A program made the translations under genes and the position numbers. A stretch of 37,987 nt of DNA, from contig NZ_LMPC01000018.1 of the NCBI RefSeq assembly GCF_001423745.1, positions 1 through 37,987 on the forward strand, given 5' to 3'. This stretch comes from Arthrobacter sp. Leaf337. Lineage in GTDB: Bacteria > Actinomycetota > Actinomycetes > Actinomycetales > Micrococcaceae. This document shows, piece after piece, positions 1 to 7,274 of the stretch (position 1 is its first letter; each line of letters begins with the position of its first letter). The notes under the pieces are model-generated. The model worked only from the letters and a program-made list of their open reading frames with translations, was not told the origin of the DNA and did no database searches.

Positions 1-494
1 ACCAGCTGCGCGCCGCCTGCAGCGGCGCCGGCGATGATGCTGACGGACTCGCCCTTGCTCTTCACGAACGAGTTGATCGCCGGGTTCGGGCCGATGTAGG
101 TCGCATCGATCGCGCCGGCATTCAGCGCCTCGATCGCGGCCGGGCCGGCGTTGAACACCTGCGTGCTCAGCTTGGTCTCACCCAGGCTCCTGGCGATGAA
201 GCCCTGCTTCACGCCCACCAGCGCCGGGGCGTGGGTGACGTTGCCGAAATAGCCCAGCTTCAACTCAGCAGCAGGCGTGCCGGCGACGGCTGCGGCCGCC
301 GGCTGCGCCTCGGTATTGCCGCTATTGCTGGAAAGCGACGACGCCACTGCCGCGCCGCCGGCAATGAGGACAACCAGGCCCGCGGCGATGCCGATTCCGA
401 GGGTGCGCTTACGCTTTGCTGCGGAGTCTTGCGGCTTGTTGGTTTGTCCCGCAACGATGCGGGTGGATCCTTCGGGGTTCTGATGCGATGACAT
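1..494 (-). CDS. ABC transporter substrate-binding protein, sulfonate/nitrate/taurine (SsuA/TauA) type, 3' part cut by window edge
   Basis: The first 164 codons of a periplasmic-type binding protein run off the left edge. An N-terminal positive patch (KRKR) and one hydrophobic segment (about residues 33-52) form a signal peptide or membrane anchor; I see no lipobox cysteine, which is unusual for a Gram-positive binding protein. The mature part starts with KLGYFGN and contains NAGPAAIEALNAGAIDATYI, then GPNPAINSF, the ligand-cleft pattern of the NMT1/SsuA-like family that captures aliphatic sulfonates, taurine or nitrate for an ABC importer. The ATG at 494 is chosen because AAGGA lies 6 nt upstream. 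Permease and ATPase genes would be expected beyond the left edge. Ligand specificity is inferred; the sulfonate assignment is likelier than nitrate because an LLM flavin enzyme, a common partner in organosulfur use, is encoded divergently. Confidence 0.8.
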   Translation of the reverse strand, partial: MSSHQNPEGSTRIVAGQTNKPQDSAAKRKRTLGIGIAAGLVVLIAGGAAVASSLSSNSGNTEAQPAAAAVAGTPAAELKLGYFGNVTHAPALVGVKQGFIARSLGETKLSTQVFNAGPAAIEALNAGAIDATYIGPNPAINSFVKSKGESVSIIAGAAAGGAQL

Positions 495-860
495 GGGGAT
501 TCCTTCACGATTGCGGCGCGCCAGCACAGGGCCTTGCCGCCGGACAAGGGTCGGGGGTGCGGAGAGTGGAGGGGACGGAGGCTCGCGGCGGCATTTCTGC
601 CGCCCTCCGTCGTGGTCAATTGCTGGGCCTGTTGCTCTTGTGGAGCGTGTCCGGTGCCCCGGTTCCAGCGCTTGGATTGAGGTTACGGTTCGGCCTGCGC
701 CCGTATCAATGGCCCGTGTCGCGCGCGTTCACCGGCGTTAATGCAGTGACTCAAAGCGTCATCAGGGAGCCCGAACCGGCGGCCCCGGCGGAAGGGAGGG
801 TCACGGGGCGTCACGTGGAGTAACTGGAATGAAATCAGGAACTTGAATGTTCAACCAAGC
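495..860. other. Divergent intergenic region between the ABC binding protein and the LLM oxidoreductase
   Basis: About 365 bases without a convincing gene. On the reverse strand it is a long 5' leader for the binding protein and contains the hairpin at 575-610. Near the right end, two GTCACG blocks spaced by one helical turn (about 800-816) precede the oxidoreductase. I looked for known sulfur-related riboswitch cores (SAM types) and did not find one. No clear sigma-70-type promoter could be fixed for either gene. Confidence 0.5.
575..610 (-). promoter_or_regulatory. Leader hairpin upstream of the ABC binding protein
   Basis: On the reverse strand ACGGAG (610-605) pairs with CTCCGT (580-575) and, directly inside it, GGCGGC (604-599) pairs with GCCGCC (592-587) around a 6-nt loop, with a 6-nt one-sided bulge. 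This gives a 12-bp stem about 80 nt before the start codon. There is no T run after it, so it is not a standard intrinsic terminator; it may be part of a structured leader. Function is unknown. Confidence 0.4.
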
Positions 861-1895
861 ATGGACTTTGGCATTTTTACTTTCGGTGAGCTTTCCCGAA
901 ACATCGACACCGGCAGTGCACTCTCACCCCGTCAGCGGCTGCACGAGATCATTGAGCTGGCCAAGCTGGCGGACCAGGCAGGGCTCAGCTTCCTGGGCCT
1001 GGGTGAGCACCACCGTCGGGATTTCGCCCTCTCCGCCCCCGAGATCGTGCTGGCGGCCATCGCCCGCGAAACCACCAACCTCCGGCTCAGCACCGCGGTC
1101 ACCGTCCTGTCCACCCAGGACCCGGTGCGGCTCTTTGAGCAGTTCGCCACCCTGGACCTGATTTCCGACGGGCGGGCCGAGATCATCGCCGGACGCGGCG
1201 CCTTCATCGAGTCCTACCCGCTGTTTGGCCACAGAACGGAGGACTACGACGGGCTCTTCGACGAAAAGCTGCGCATGCTGCTCGAGTTGCGGGACAACGC
1301 CGTCCTGGATTGGCGGGGCACCCTCACCCAGAGCATTCCCGGGATGGACATTGCGCCGCGCCCGGCCCAGGAAAAGCTCCCCGTCTGGGTGGGTGTGGGC
1401 GGGACACCGGCGAGTTTTGTCCGGGCTGGCAGACTGGGCCTTCCCCTGTTCATTGCGCTCCTCTCCGGGCCGCAGCGGTTCCGCCGCCTTGCGGAGCTGT
1501 ACCGCCAGAGCGCCGCCGACGCCGGCCAAGATGCGGGCGCCCTGCCGGTGGGAGTGGGCGGACACTTCTACGCGGCCCCCACCTCGCAGCAGGCACGGGA
1601 CACCTTCTACCCGCATTACCGTGCCTACTTCGAACAGAACATGCCCCGCCCCGTGGACCATTTCCCGCGCGCCACTTTTGATGACTGGAGCGAACCGGGC
1701 GGCGGTTTGCTGGTCGGAAGTCCGCAGCAGGTCACTGAGAAGCTCCTGGAAATACACGAAACCCTCGGCAACAGCCGCTACATGGCGCAGATCGGCCTGG
1801 GCGGCCTGCCGTTTGCCGAGACTGCACGTTCCATCGAACTCCTCGCCACCGAAATCATGCCGGCCGTGAACCGCGAAACCGGCGCCTCGGACTAG
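861..1895 (+). CDS. LLM class flavin-dependent oxidoreductase (luciferase-like monooxygenase fold)
   Basis: A 344-residue bacterial luciferase-family protein, the usual size. It opens with MDFGIFTFGE (first barrel strand) and has GLGEHHRRDFA, then LSTAVTVLSTQDPVRLFEQFATLD and the phosphate/flavin-side block GRGAFIESYPLFG, typical of F420- or FMN-dependent (beta/alpha)8 oxidoreductases. The substrate cannot be read from sequence. Start choice is awkward: ATG 861 fits the fold's N-terminus but has no Shine-Dalgarno sequence; an in-frame TTG at 843 sits only 2 nt after AGGA; and the ATG best placed for that AGGA (847) is out of frame. The MarR gene starts 29 nt downstream on the same strand. Divergence from a sulfonate-type binding protein makes a role in organosulfur breakdown plausible but unproven. 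Confidence 0.8.
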   Translation: MDFGIFTFGELSRNIDTGSALSPRQRLHEIIELAKLADQAGLSFLGLGEHHRRDFALSAPEIVLAAIARETTNLRLSTAVTVLSTQDPVRLFEQFATLDLISDGRAEIIAGRGAFIESYPLFGHRTEDYDGLFDEKLRMLLELRDNAVLDWRGTLTQSIPGMDIAPRPAQEKLPVWVGVGGTPASFVRAGRLGLPLFIALLSGPQRFRRLAELYRQSAADAGQDAGALPVGVGGHFYAAPTSQQARDTFYPHYRAYFEQNMPRPVDHFPRATFDDWSEPGGGLLVGSPQQVTEKLLEIHETLGNSRYMAQIGLGGLPFAETARSIELLATEIMPAVNRETGASD

Positions 1896-1912
1896 CCTGC
1901 CGGGGCCGCGCC

Positions 1913-1918
1913 TATGCT
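1913..1918 (+). promoter_or_regulatory. Candidate -10 box (TATGCT) giving a leaderless marR-type transcript
   Basis: TATGCT ends 6 nt before the ATG at 1925, so a normal start site would fall on the A of the start codon. No good -35 hexamer is seen at 17-18 nt. Leaderless mRNAs are common in actinobacteria; this is an inference from spacing. Confidence 0.35.
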
Positions 1919-1924
1919 GGTGGG

Positions 1925-2398
1925 ATGGAATCTGTTGGGTCGGGCGAGGGGTTGGCATCCACTGTTGACCACCGCGCCCTCGCCGTTGCCATCCTCGATA
2001 TCTCTGCCGACGTCCGGCGGAAGTCGCACGAAGACACCGGCGTGCGCCCGCTGCCGAACGGACTCCTCGAGATCCTTCGCGTGATCGAAAACCATCCAGG
2101 GATCACTGTCGCTGAAGTGGCAAACAGGCTGGGGCGGCAGTTCAGCAACGTGAGCGTGCAGGTGCGCGAACTCGTCACCGGGAATCTGGTAACCCGCACG
2201 CGCGACGCCGCCGACAAGCGGTACGTCACACTCCACCCCACTGCCGAGTCCCAGCGGATTAAGGCCCTGCTGGAAGGCGCCTGGGCGGATTCGCTCGCGG
2301 CGGCCAGCTCCAGGCTTCTTCCGGCCGAGCGTGCGCAGATCGAGGCGAGCCTCCCGGCACTCCAGCGCCTGGCAGCCATCCTCGACGCACCCGCGTAG
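1925..2398 (+). CDS. MarR family transcriptional regulator
   Basis: A 157-residue winged-helix protein of normal MarR length. The helix-turn-helix spans about residues 60-85 (ITVAEVANRLGRQFSNVSVQVREL), followed by a wing with the MarR hallmark of a charged loop, TRTRDAADKRYVTLHPT (about 90-106). Helices at both ends would make the dimer interface. It lies 84 nt upstream of, and on the same strand as, the DHA2 efflux pump, and a 26-bp near-palindrome lies between them, so it most likely represses that pump and is relieved by a small ligand such as a phenolic compound or drug. The start codon appears to be at or next to the transcription start (leaderless). Confidence 0.88.
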   Translation: MESVGSGEGLASTVDHRALAVAILDISADVRRKSHEDTGVRPLPNGLLEILRVIENHPGITVAEVANRLGRQFSNVSVQVRELVTGNLVTRTRDAADKRYVTLHPTAESQRIKALLEGAWADSLAAASSRLLPAERAQIEASLPALQRLAAILDAPA

Positions 2399-2439
2399 CC
2401 ACCATCACGCGCCGCCGAAAACACCGGACTTTCCGAAAG

Positions 2440-2465
2440 TAGTTATACTTTTATAAGTATTACTA
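2440..2465. promoter_or_regulatory. Palindromic operator for the MarR regulator, upstream of the efflux pump
   Basis: TAGTTATACTT (2440-2450), 4 nt ttat, then AAGTATTACTA (2455-2465): 10 of 11 positions pair. It is a striking AT-rich island in GC-rich DNA and lies 17 nt before the start codon of the pump, overlapping the likely core promoter. Size and position are typical of MarR sites. Binding is inferred. Confidence 0.7.
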
Positions 2466-2482
2466 ATTGGAGGTATGAAGGC

Positions 2483-3946
2483 ATGGCATTGGATACGGCA
2501 ACCGCGCAGGTGCGGCAGGAGAAGAAGCCGCAGAAGGCGTGGTGGGCACTGATCTTCCTCGCCCTGGCGCAACTCATGGTGGTCCTGGACGGCACGATCG
2601 TGAACCTGGCCCTCCCGCGGCTGCAGACCGAAATGGGAATCAGCGACTCGACCCGTTCCTGGGTGGTGACGGCCTACGCCCTCGCCTTTGGCGCATTTCT
2701 TCTGCTCGGCGGGCGTATTGCGGACTTTTGGGGCCGCAAGCGGACATTCATGGTTGCCGCGGCAGGTTTCGCCGTCGCATCGTTCATCGGCGGCATCGCG
2801 CAGGAGTCGTGGGAACTGATCGGCGCGCGCGCTTTGCAGGGTGTTTTCGCGGCGCTGCTGGCACCCGCGGCGCTGGCGCTGCTTACCGTTGCGTTCCCCG
2901 GCGGCAAGGACCGCGGAACCGCGTTCGCGATCTTCGGCTCCATCAGCGGCGTCGGCGCCGCCGTCGGCGTCCTCCTGGGCGGCTATCTGACGGATTACGC
3001 GTCCTGGCGGTGGTGCTTCTTCGTCAATATCCCCATCGCCATCGTTGCCTTCATCGGCGTCTGGATCCAGGTTCGCGAGAGCAAAGCCGAAGGCTCAACC
3101 AAATACGACTGGCCCGGCGTCGTGCTTGCTGCGCTCGGGCTGGGGTCGCTGGTGTACGGCTTCACCAACGCCGAACACGGCTGGGGTGCCCCGGAGGCGT
3201 GGGGGTTCATCCTTGCCGGCGCGGTGCTGCTGGTGCTGTTCGCGGCTGTGGAGAAGAAGGTGAAACACCCGCTGCTGCCGCTCCGGGTCGCCACGGAGCG
3301 CAACCGCGCGGCGGCGTTCCTCGCCTCATTCCTCTCAGGCGCCGTCCTGATCGGCGGCATCCTGTTCATCAACTTCTACATCCAGATTGTGCTCGGCTTC
3401 GCCCCGTTCTCGGCAGGAATTGCGTCCCTGCCGATGACCGTGGTGCTGATCGTCACCGCCGCGGTCGTGGCGAAGAACCTGCCGAAGCTGGGGGCGAAGA
3501 TCCCTACCGCCGTCGGGCCGGTCTTTATGGCGGCGGCCATGCTGTGGCTGACGCAGGTGAGCGCGGACGGCAGTTACGCAGTGAACATGCTGCCCGCACT
3601 GATCCTGATGGGCCTGGGACTGGGAATGGTGTTCGTTCCCATGCAGAACCTTGCCCTCTTCGGCGTGGACAAGGACGACGCCGGTGTTGCCGGTGCCCTG
3701 GTGAACGCCTCCCAGCAGATCGGCGGATCGCTGGGCATCGCCCTCTTCAGCACCATCGCGGCGGCGGCCACGGCCGCCGCCGGAACAGCCCCGATGGCAG
3801 CCTTGACCGCCGGGTATGCCGAGGTGTTCCTGTGGGCGGCGGCCGTGTCGATCCTGATCATGCCGATTGCAATCCTGCTGATCACCATCGACCGGAAGAC
3901 GTTCAGCGGCGCCGACGCGGACGGCGCTCCCGTCCACCTGGGCTAG
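2483..3946 (+). CDS. MFS multidrug efflux transporter, DHA2 (EmrB/QacA) family
   Basis: A 487-residue membrane protein with about 14 hydrophobic segments, the size and topology of the 14-TM drug:proton antiporter family. Motif D1 is seen as LDGTIVNLALP (residues 35-45) and motif A as GGRIADFWGRKR (76-87); the antiporter motif C region follows in the fifth segment (GSISGVGAAVGVLLGG). It should export lipophilic or cationic compounds using the proton gradient. The start is set by GGAGG at 2469-2473, 9 nt before ATG. The upstream palindrome and MarR gene indicate substrate-inducible expression. The natural substrate is unknown. Confidence 0.88.
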   Translation: MALDTATAQVRQEKKPQKAWWALIFLALAQLMVVLDGTIVNLALPRLQTEMGISDSTRSWVVTAYALAFGAFLLLGGRIADFWGRKRTFMVAAAGFAVASFIGGIAQESWELIGARALQGVFAALLAPAALALLTVAFPGGKDRGTAFAIFGSISGVGAAVGVLLGGYLTDYASWRWCFFVNIPIAIVAFIGVWIQVRESKAEGSTKYDWPGVVLAALGLGSLVYGFTNAEHGWGAPEAWGFILAGAVLLVLFAAVEKKVKHPLLPLRVATERNRAAAFLASFLSGAVLIGGILFINFYIQIVLGFAPFSAGIASLPMTVVLIVTAAVVAKNLPKLGAKIPTAVGPVFMAAAMLWLTQVSADGSYAVNMLPALILMGLGLGMVFVPMQNLALFGVDKDDAGVAGALVNASQQIGGSLGIALFSTIAAAATAAAGTAPMAALTAGYAEVFLWAAAVSILIMPIAILLITIDRKTFSGADADGAPVHLG

Positions 3947-3954
3947 GGAGCGGC

Positions 3955-3985
3955 GTCCGGCCGGACCTGCAACCGGCCCGGCCGG
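3955..3985. terminator. Pair of GC-rich palindromes between convergent genes
   Basis: GTCCGGCCGGAC (3955-3966, perfect) is followed by CCGGCC-C-GGCCGG (3973-3985, perfect). They sit between the convergent efflux pump and lipoprotein genes and could end transcription in both directions. Neither is followed by a T run, so the assignment is tentative. Confidence 0.35.
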
Positions 3986-4012
3986 CGTGAACAGGGCTTA
4001 CGTGGGCAGGGC

Positions 4013-4351
4013 TTAGCTGCAGAGTTGCCCGAATGTGGCGCCGGCCTTCTGGTAGCCAGCCTGCAGCTCGGCGACCTTGTCGGCGTCCGGGTTCTCCTTC
4101 GCGGACTCGTCCGCATAGTCCAGGATTGCCTGCACCGCAGGCTTCAGCTCGTCCGAGGCACCAGCCACGATCGGGCGAAGCCGGTTGCCCAGGATGACCA
4201 TGCCGGTCTTGCCGGCGTTGGCACTGGAATCCGTCACAACGATCTTCAGCCGGTCGCAGGTTTCCGCCGTGGTCAGTTTTTCGGGTGCCGAACAGGCTGA
4301 AGCGGAGATGATGAGCCCGGCGGCGAGCAGGGCCGTGGTGAGTTTCTTCAT
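4013..4351 (-). CDS. Small secreted lipoprotein of unknown function
   Basis: 112 residues. The N-terminus MKKLTTALLAAGLIISASAC is a type II signal peptide with the lipobox ending at Cys20, so the mature protein should be lipid-anchored outside the membrane. Cys33 (ETCDRL) and the penultimate Cys (FGQLCS) could form a disulfide. The rest is mainly helical with no recognised catalytic motif. Start: AAGGGAA precedes the ATG, and a TACAAT -10 box lies at 4385-4380. It appears to be transcribed alone, converging on the efflux pump. I do not recognise a named family. Confidence 0.75.
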   Translation of the reverse strand: MKKLTTALLAAGLIISASACSAPEKLTTAETCDRLKIVVTDSSANAGKTGMVILGNRLRPIVAGASDELKPAVQAILDYADESAKENPDADKVAELQAGYQKAGATFGQLCS

Positions 4352-4379
4352 GGTTCCCTTGTTAGATGACTGTCGGTTG

Positions 4380-4385
4380 ATTGTA
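4380..4385 (-). promoter_or_regulatory. -10 box (TACAAT) for the lipoprotein gene
   Basis: TACAAT on the reverse strand 28 nt before the start codon matches the sigma-A consensus at five of six positions. No good -35 box at 16-18 nt; TGCTTACAAT gives a partial extended -10. Confidence 0.4.
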
Positions 4386-4515
4386 AGCAGATCGGGCTGT
4401 GCATCCCGCTACGATGCCGCGATGCGTCGGGTATGCCCGGCCGCGGCCGGTGACAGCTCTCCGGCGGTGTACCTAGGTTGCCCGCATGGTCCCATTCTCC
4501 CAGACGCGGCAATGC

Positions 4516-4548
4516 CGAAGGCCGGGCGGCCAGGCCGCCCGGCCTTCG
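4516..4548 (-). terminator. Strong hairpin terminator downstream of the amidohydrolase-transporter operon
   Basis: A perfect 16-bp inverted repeat around a single A (arms 4516-4531 and 4533-4548, CGAAGGCCGGGCGGCC and its complement). It lies 39 nt past the stop of the MHS transporter. A second short hairpin (GGCGGC-CAC-GCCGCC, 4562-4576) sits between it and the stop. There is no T tract, as is common for actinobacterial hairpin terminators. Confidence 0.6.
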
Positions 4549-4586
4549 CCGGTACCCGTCGGGCGGCCACGCCGCCGTCGGGAGAG

Positions 4587-5879
4587 TTAGTGTGTCAGGT
4601 CCTTGCCCTTGGTCTCCGGGATGGTGAAGACGAACGCGATGCCGATCAGCAGCAGGAGCACGGCATAAACGTTGAACAGGTTGGCTTGTCCGATGGTGCC
4701 AAGCCAGGTCTGCAGGTACGGGGCCGTGCCGCCGAAGGCAGCGACACAGATGGAGTAGGGGACGCCGACTCCGACCGTGCGGATCTTGGTGGGAAAGAGC
4801 TCGGCGTAAACAGCCGGGACAATGGCGGCGCTGGCGGCGATGAAGAACAGCATCACGGACATGGTGACGGCGAGCTGCCAGGGGGAGTCCTTCAGCAGCC
4901 AGGTCATGGGGAAGTGCAGCAGGGCGGCACCGGCAGAGCCCATGATCAGGACCGGTTTGCGGCCGATGCGGTCGGACAGCTTGCCCCAGAACGGCAGGGC
5001 GGCGATGAACACGATGTTGGCAATCACGCCTGCCCAGAGGGCTTCGCCGCGGTCCATCTTCAGGGTGGTGGCAGCGTAGCTCGGTGCCACCACGCCCCAG
5101 ATGTAGTAGCTCACGGTGAGGCCCACGGTGAGGCCGATGACCTGCAGGGCCTGCTTGCGGTGCCGCCAGATCTGCGGCCACATGGGCTCGTGCTTCTCTT
5201 TGGGAGACTCGGCTTCGAAGGCTTCGGTTTCCTTCATCCGGGCACGCATCACCAGGGCGTAGACCCCCAGGGCGCCGCCGATCAGGAACGGGATGCGCCA
5301 GCCCCAGGCGTTCATGTCGGCCGTGCTCAGGACGTTGGACAGGATGGCGCCGAGCAACGTGCCGGCCAGGATCCCGGCAGTGCCGGACGTGTAGATGAGG
5401 GTTGCCCAGAAGCCGCGCTTTTCCTTGGGGGCCATTTCGGAAAGGTAGGTTTGCGACGACGGCAGCTCCCCGCCGTGCGCCAGGCCCTGGATCAGGCGGG
5501 CCACCAGCAGCATCACGGACGCGAACGCACCGACAGCCTCGAACGTCGGGGCGACGCCGATCAGCAGGCTGCCGAGGGCCGCGAGGCCGACGGCGAACGT
5601 CATGGACGTCTTGCGGCCGATCCGGTCACCGATCCAGCCGAAGACAAAGCCGCCGAACGGACGGGCAACGAAGCCGACTGCGAAGATCGCCAGGGTGGCC
5701 AGGAAGGCCGACGTCGGATCCGCCTTGCTGAACAGTGCGCTGGCGATGAACGGTGAGAACGTGGCGTAGATGGCCCAGTCGTACCATTCAACGGCGTTGC
5801 CGATGCCGGTTCCGATGAGGGTCCGGACGTGGGATTTGTGAACCTGGACCTCGGCTGGCATGCCTACGGTGGAAGTCAT
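4587..5879 (-). CDS. MFS transporter, metabolite:H+ symporter (MHS) family
   Basis: 430 residues with 12 predicted membrane segments. The MHS signatures are clear: GNAVEWYDWAIY in TM1 (residues 27-38), motif A GWIGDRIGRK between TM2 and TM3 (81-90), then RLIQGLAHGGELPSSQTYLSEMAPKE, which matches the ShiA/KgtP/ProP type. Such proteins import organic acids, osmolytes or related metabolites with protons. ATG 5879 is chosen because GGAG lies 6 nt upstream; a TTG 12 nt earlier is in frame but would swallow that site. It starts 26 nt after the stop of the M20 amidohydrolase, so the two form an operon: import by this protein, hydrolysis by the amidohydrolase. Substrate unknown, perhaps an N-acyl amino acid or similar amide. 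Confidence 0.87.
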   Translation of the reverse strand: MTSTVGMPAEVQVHKSHVRTLIGTGIGNAVEWYDWAIYATFSPFIASALFSKADPTSAFLATLAIFAVGFVARPFGGFVFGWIGDRIGRKTSMTFAVGLAALGSLLIGVAPTFEAVGAFASVMLLVARLIQGLAHGGELPSSQTYLSEMAPKEKRGFWATLIYTSGTAGILAGTLLGAILSNVLSTADMNAWGWRIPFLIGGALGVYALVMRARMKETEAFEAESPKEKHEPMWPQIWRHRKQALQVIGLTVGLTVSYYIWGVVAPSYAATTLKMDRGEALWAGVIANIVFIAALPFWGKLSDRIGRKPVLIMGSAGAALLHFPMTWLLKDSPWQLAVTMSVMLFFIAASAAIVPAVYAELFPTKIRTVGVGVPYSICVAAFGGTAPYLQTWLGTIGQANLFNVYAVLLLLIGIAFVFTIPETKGKDLTH

Positions 5880-5905
5880 GTGGGGCTCCAAAAGAGAAGG
5901 GAAGG

Positions 5906-7129
5906 TCAGTTGCCTGCAGCCGCGAGGGCTGCGATGCGGGAAACGGCGAGTTCTGCGTAGAGCGCCGCGCCGTCGGAGAGAACGCCGTCGTCGAATGTGG
6001 CGTAGGGGGAGTGGTTGAACGGGGTAGAGGTGTGGTCCGCGCCGGGGGCAACGGCGCTGAGCCCGATGAATGTGCCGGGCACCTCGGCCATCACCCGGGA
6101 GAAGTCCTCGGAGCCGCTGAGCGGGGTGGCCCAGCGGGTCAGGCGCGAATCGCCAAAGAGCTTCTGGATGGTCTTTTCGGCGGTGTGTGTCTCGTCTTCA
6201 TCCGTGACGCTGAGGGGGTACTCGGAGCGGTAGTCGACGTCCACCTCGAGGCCGTGGGCCGCGGCGATGCCTTTGAGGAGGACCGGAATGGCTGTCATCA
6301 TCCGTTCCCGGGATGCATCCGAGAACGTGCGGATGGTGGCTTCGAAGCGCGCGGATTCAGGGATGACGTTGCGCTTGGTGCCGGCCTGCAGGAGGCCGAC
6401 CGTGAGGACTACGGGATCGAACATGTTGAACTGGCGTGTGATCATCACCTGCAGGGCTGTCACCATTTCGGCAACCGCCGTAACGGGGTCCTTTGCGGAG
6501 TGCGGCGCGGAGCCGTGCCCGCCGGCGCCCAGCACGGTGACGAACAGTCCGTCGGATGCGCTCAGGATAACGCCCGGCTTGGTGCAAAACTGGGCGTACG
6601 GTTCCAGGGCCGAGAACACGTGCATGGCGTAGGCGGCATCCACACGGCGGCCCGCCGCGTCCAGCACACCTTCGCTGATCATGTGGGAGGCGCCGTCGAA
6701 GCCTTCCTCGCCCGGCTGGAACATCAGGACAACATCGCCGGCCAGCTGGTCGCGGCGGTCGGCCAGGAGACGGGCGGCGCCGGCAAGCATGGAGGTGTGG
6801 AGGTCGTGGCCGCAGGCGTGCATGGCGCCGTCGATGCGTGAGGTGAAGTCGACGCCGGTGCGTTCCTGGACTGGCAGGCCGTCCATGTCGGCACGGAGCA
6901 GGACCGCCGGCTTCTCGGCTGAAGCGTGCGGCGCGCCGCCACGCAAAACAGCAGTGACCGACGTCGTGCTCTCACCGAGGGTGATCTCGTACGGCAGGCC
7001 TTCCAGCGCCTTGAGGACCTTTTCCTGGGTACGGGGCAGATCCAGGCCGATCTCCGGCTCCCGATGCAGCTCGTGGCGGAACCGGACGATTTCGCCCTGT
7101 AGCTCCCTGGCATCGGCGGTGATCGACAT
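5906..7129 (-). CDS. M20 family metallopeptidase / amidohydrolase (M20D, hippurate hydrolase-like)
   Basis: 407 residues, normal for the M20D group that hydrolyses N-acyl amino acids, hippurate or indole-3-acetyl amino acids. The dinuclear metal site is visible: HACGHD (Cys106, His108), PGEEG (catalytic Glu141 and ligand Glu142), AMH (His170), and a C-terminal His in FNHSPYATFDD. The central lid domain (GAGGHGSAPHSAKDP) supplies the dimer interface and the second-subunit His. There is no signal peptide, so it acts in the cytoplasm. AGGAGG lies close before the ATG. It heads an operon with the MHS transporter and faces a two-domain Lrp/AsnC regulator across 145 bp, an arrangement that suggests inducible import and cleavage of an amide substrate. 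The exact substrate cannot be told. Confidence 0.88.
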   Translation of the reverse strand: MSITADARELQGEIVRFRHELHREPEIGLDLPRTQEKVLKALEGLPYEITLGESTTSVTAVLRGGAPHASAEKPAVLLRADMDGLPVQERTGVDFTSRIDGAMHACGHDLHTSMLAGAARLLADRRDQLAGDVVLMFQPGEEGFDGASHMISEGVLDAAGRRVDAAYAMHVFSALEPYAQFCTKPGVILSASDGLFVTVLGAGGHGSAPHSAKDPVTAVAEMVTALQVMITRQFNMFDPVVLTVGLLQAGTKRNVIPESARFEATIRTFSDASRERMMTAIPVLLKGIAAAHGLEVDVDYRSEYPLSVTDEDETHTAEKTIQKLFGDSRLTRWATPLSGSEDFSRVMAEVPGTFIGLSAVAPGADHTSTPFNHSPYATFDDGVLSDGAALYAELAVSRIAALAAAGN

Positions 7130-7274
7130 ATGTCCTCCTGCTTCCCGAACGATTGGTTAGTGACCTGCTACCCATTGTGGAGTGAGCTGGTTCACAAGGC
7201 GGAAAATAGCTGGAAAAAATCAAAACTATGATGGTTTGTGCAGGATTCATACGATCGGAAGAGGAGGTGTCCGG

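Noticed and set aside
4185..5756. A 523-codon forward frame opposite the lipoprotein and MHS transporter
   Set aside because: Low-complexity Gly/Asp/Gln/His sequence without domain; complement of a clear 12-TM protein.
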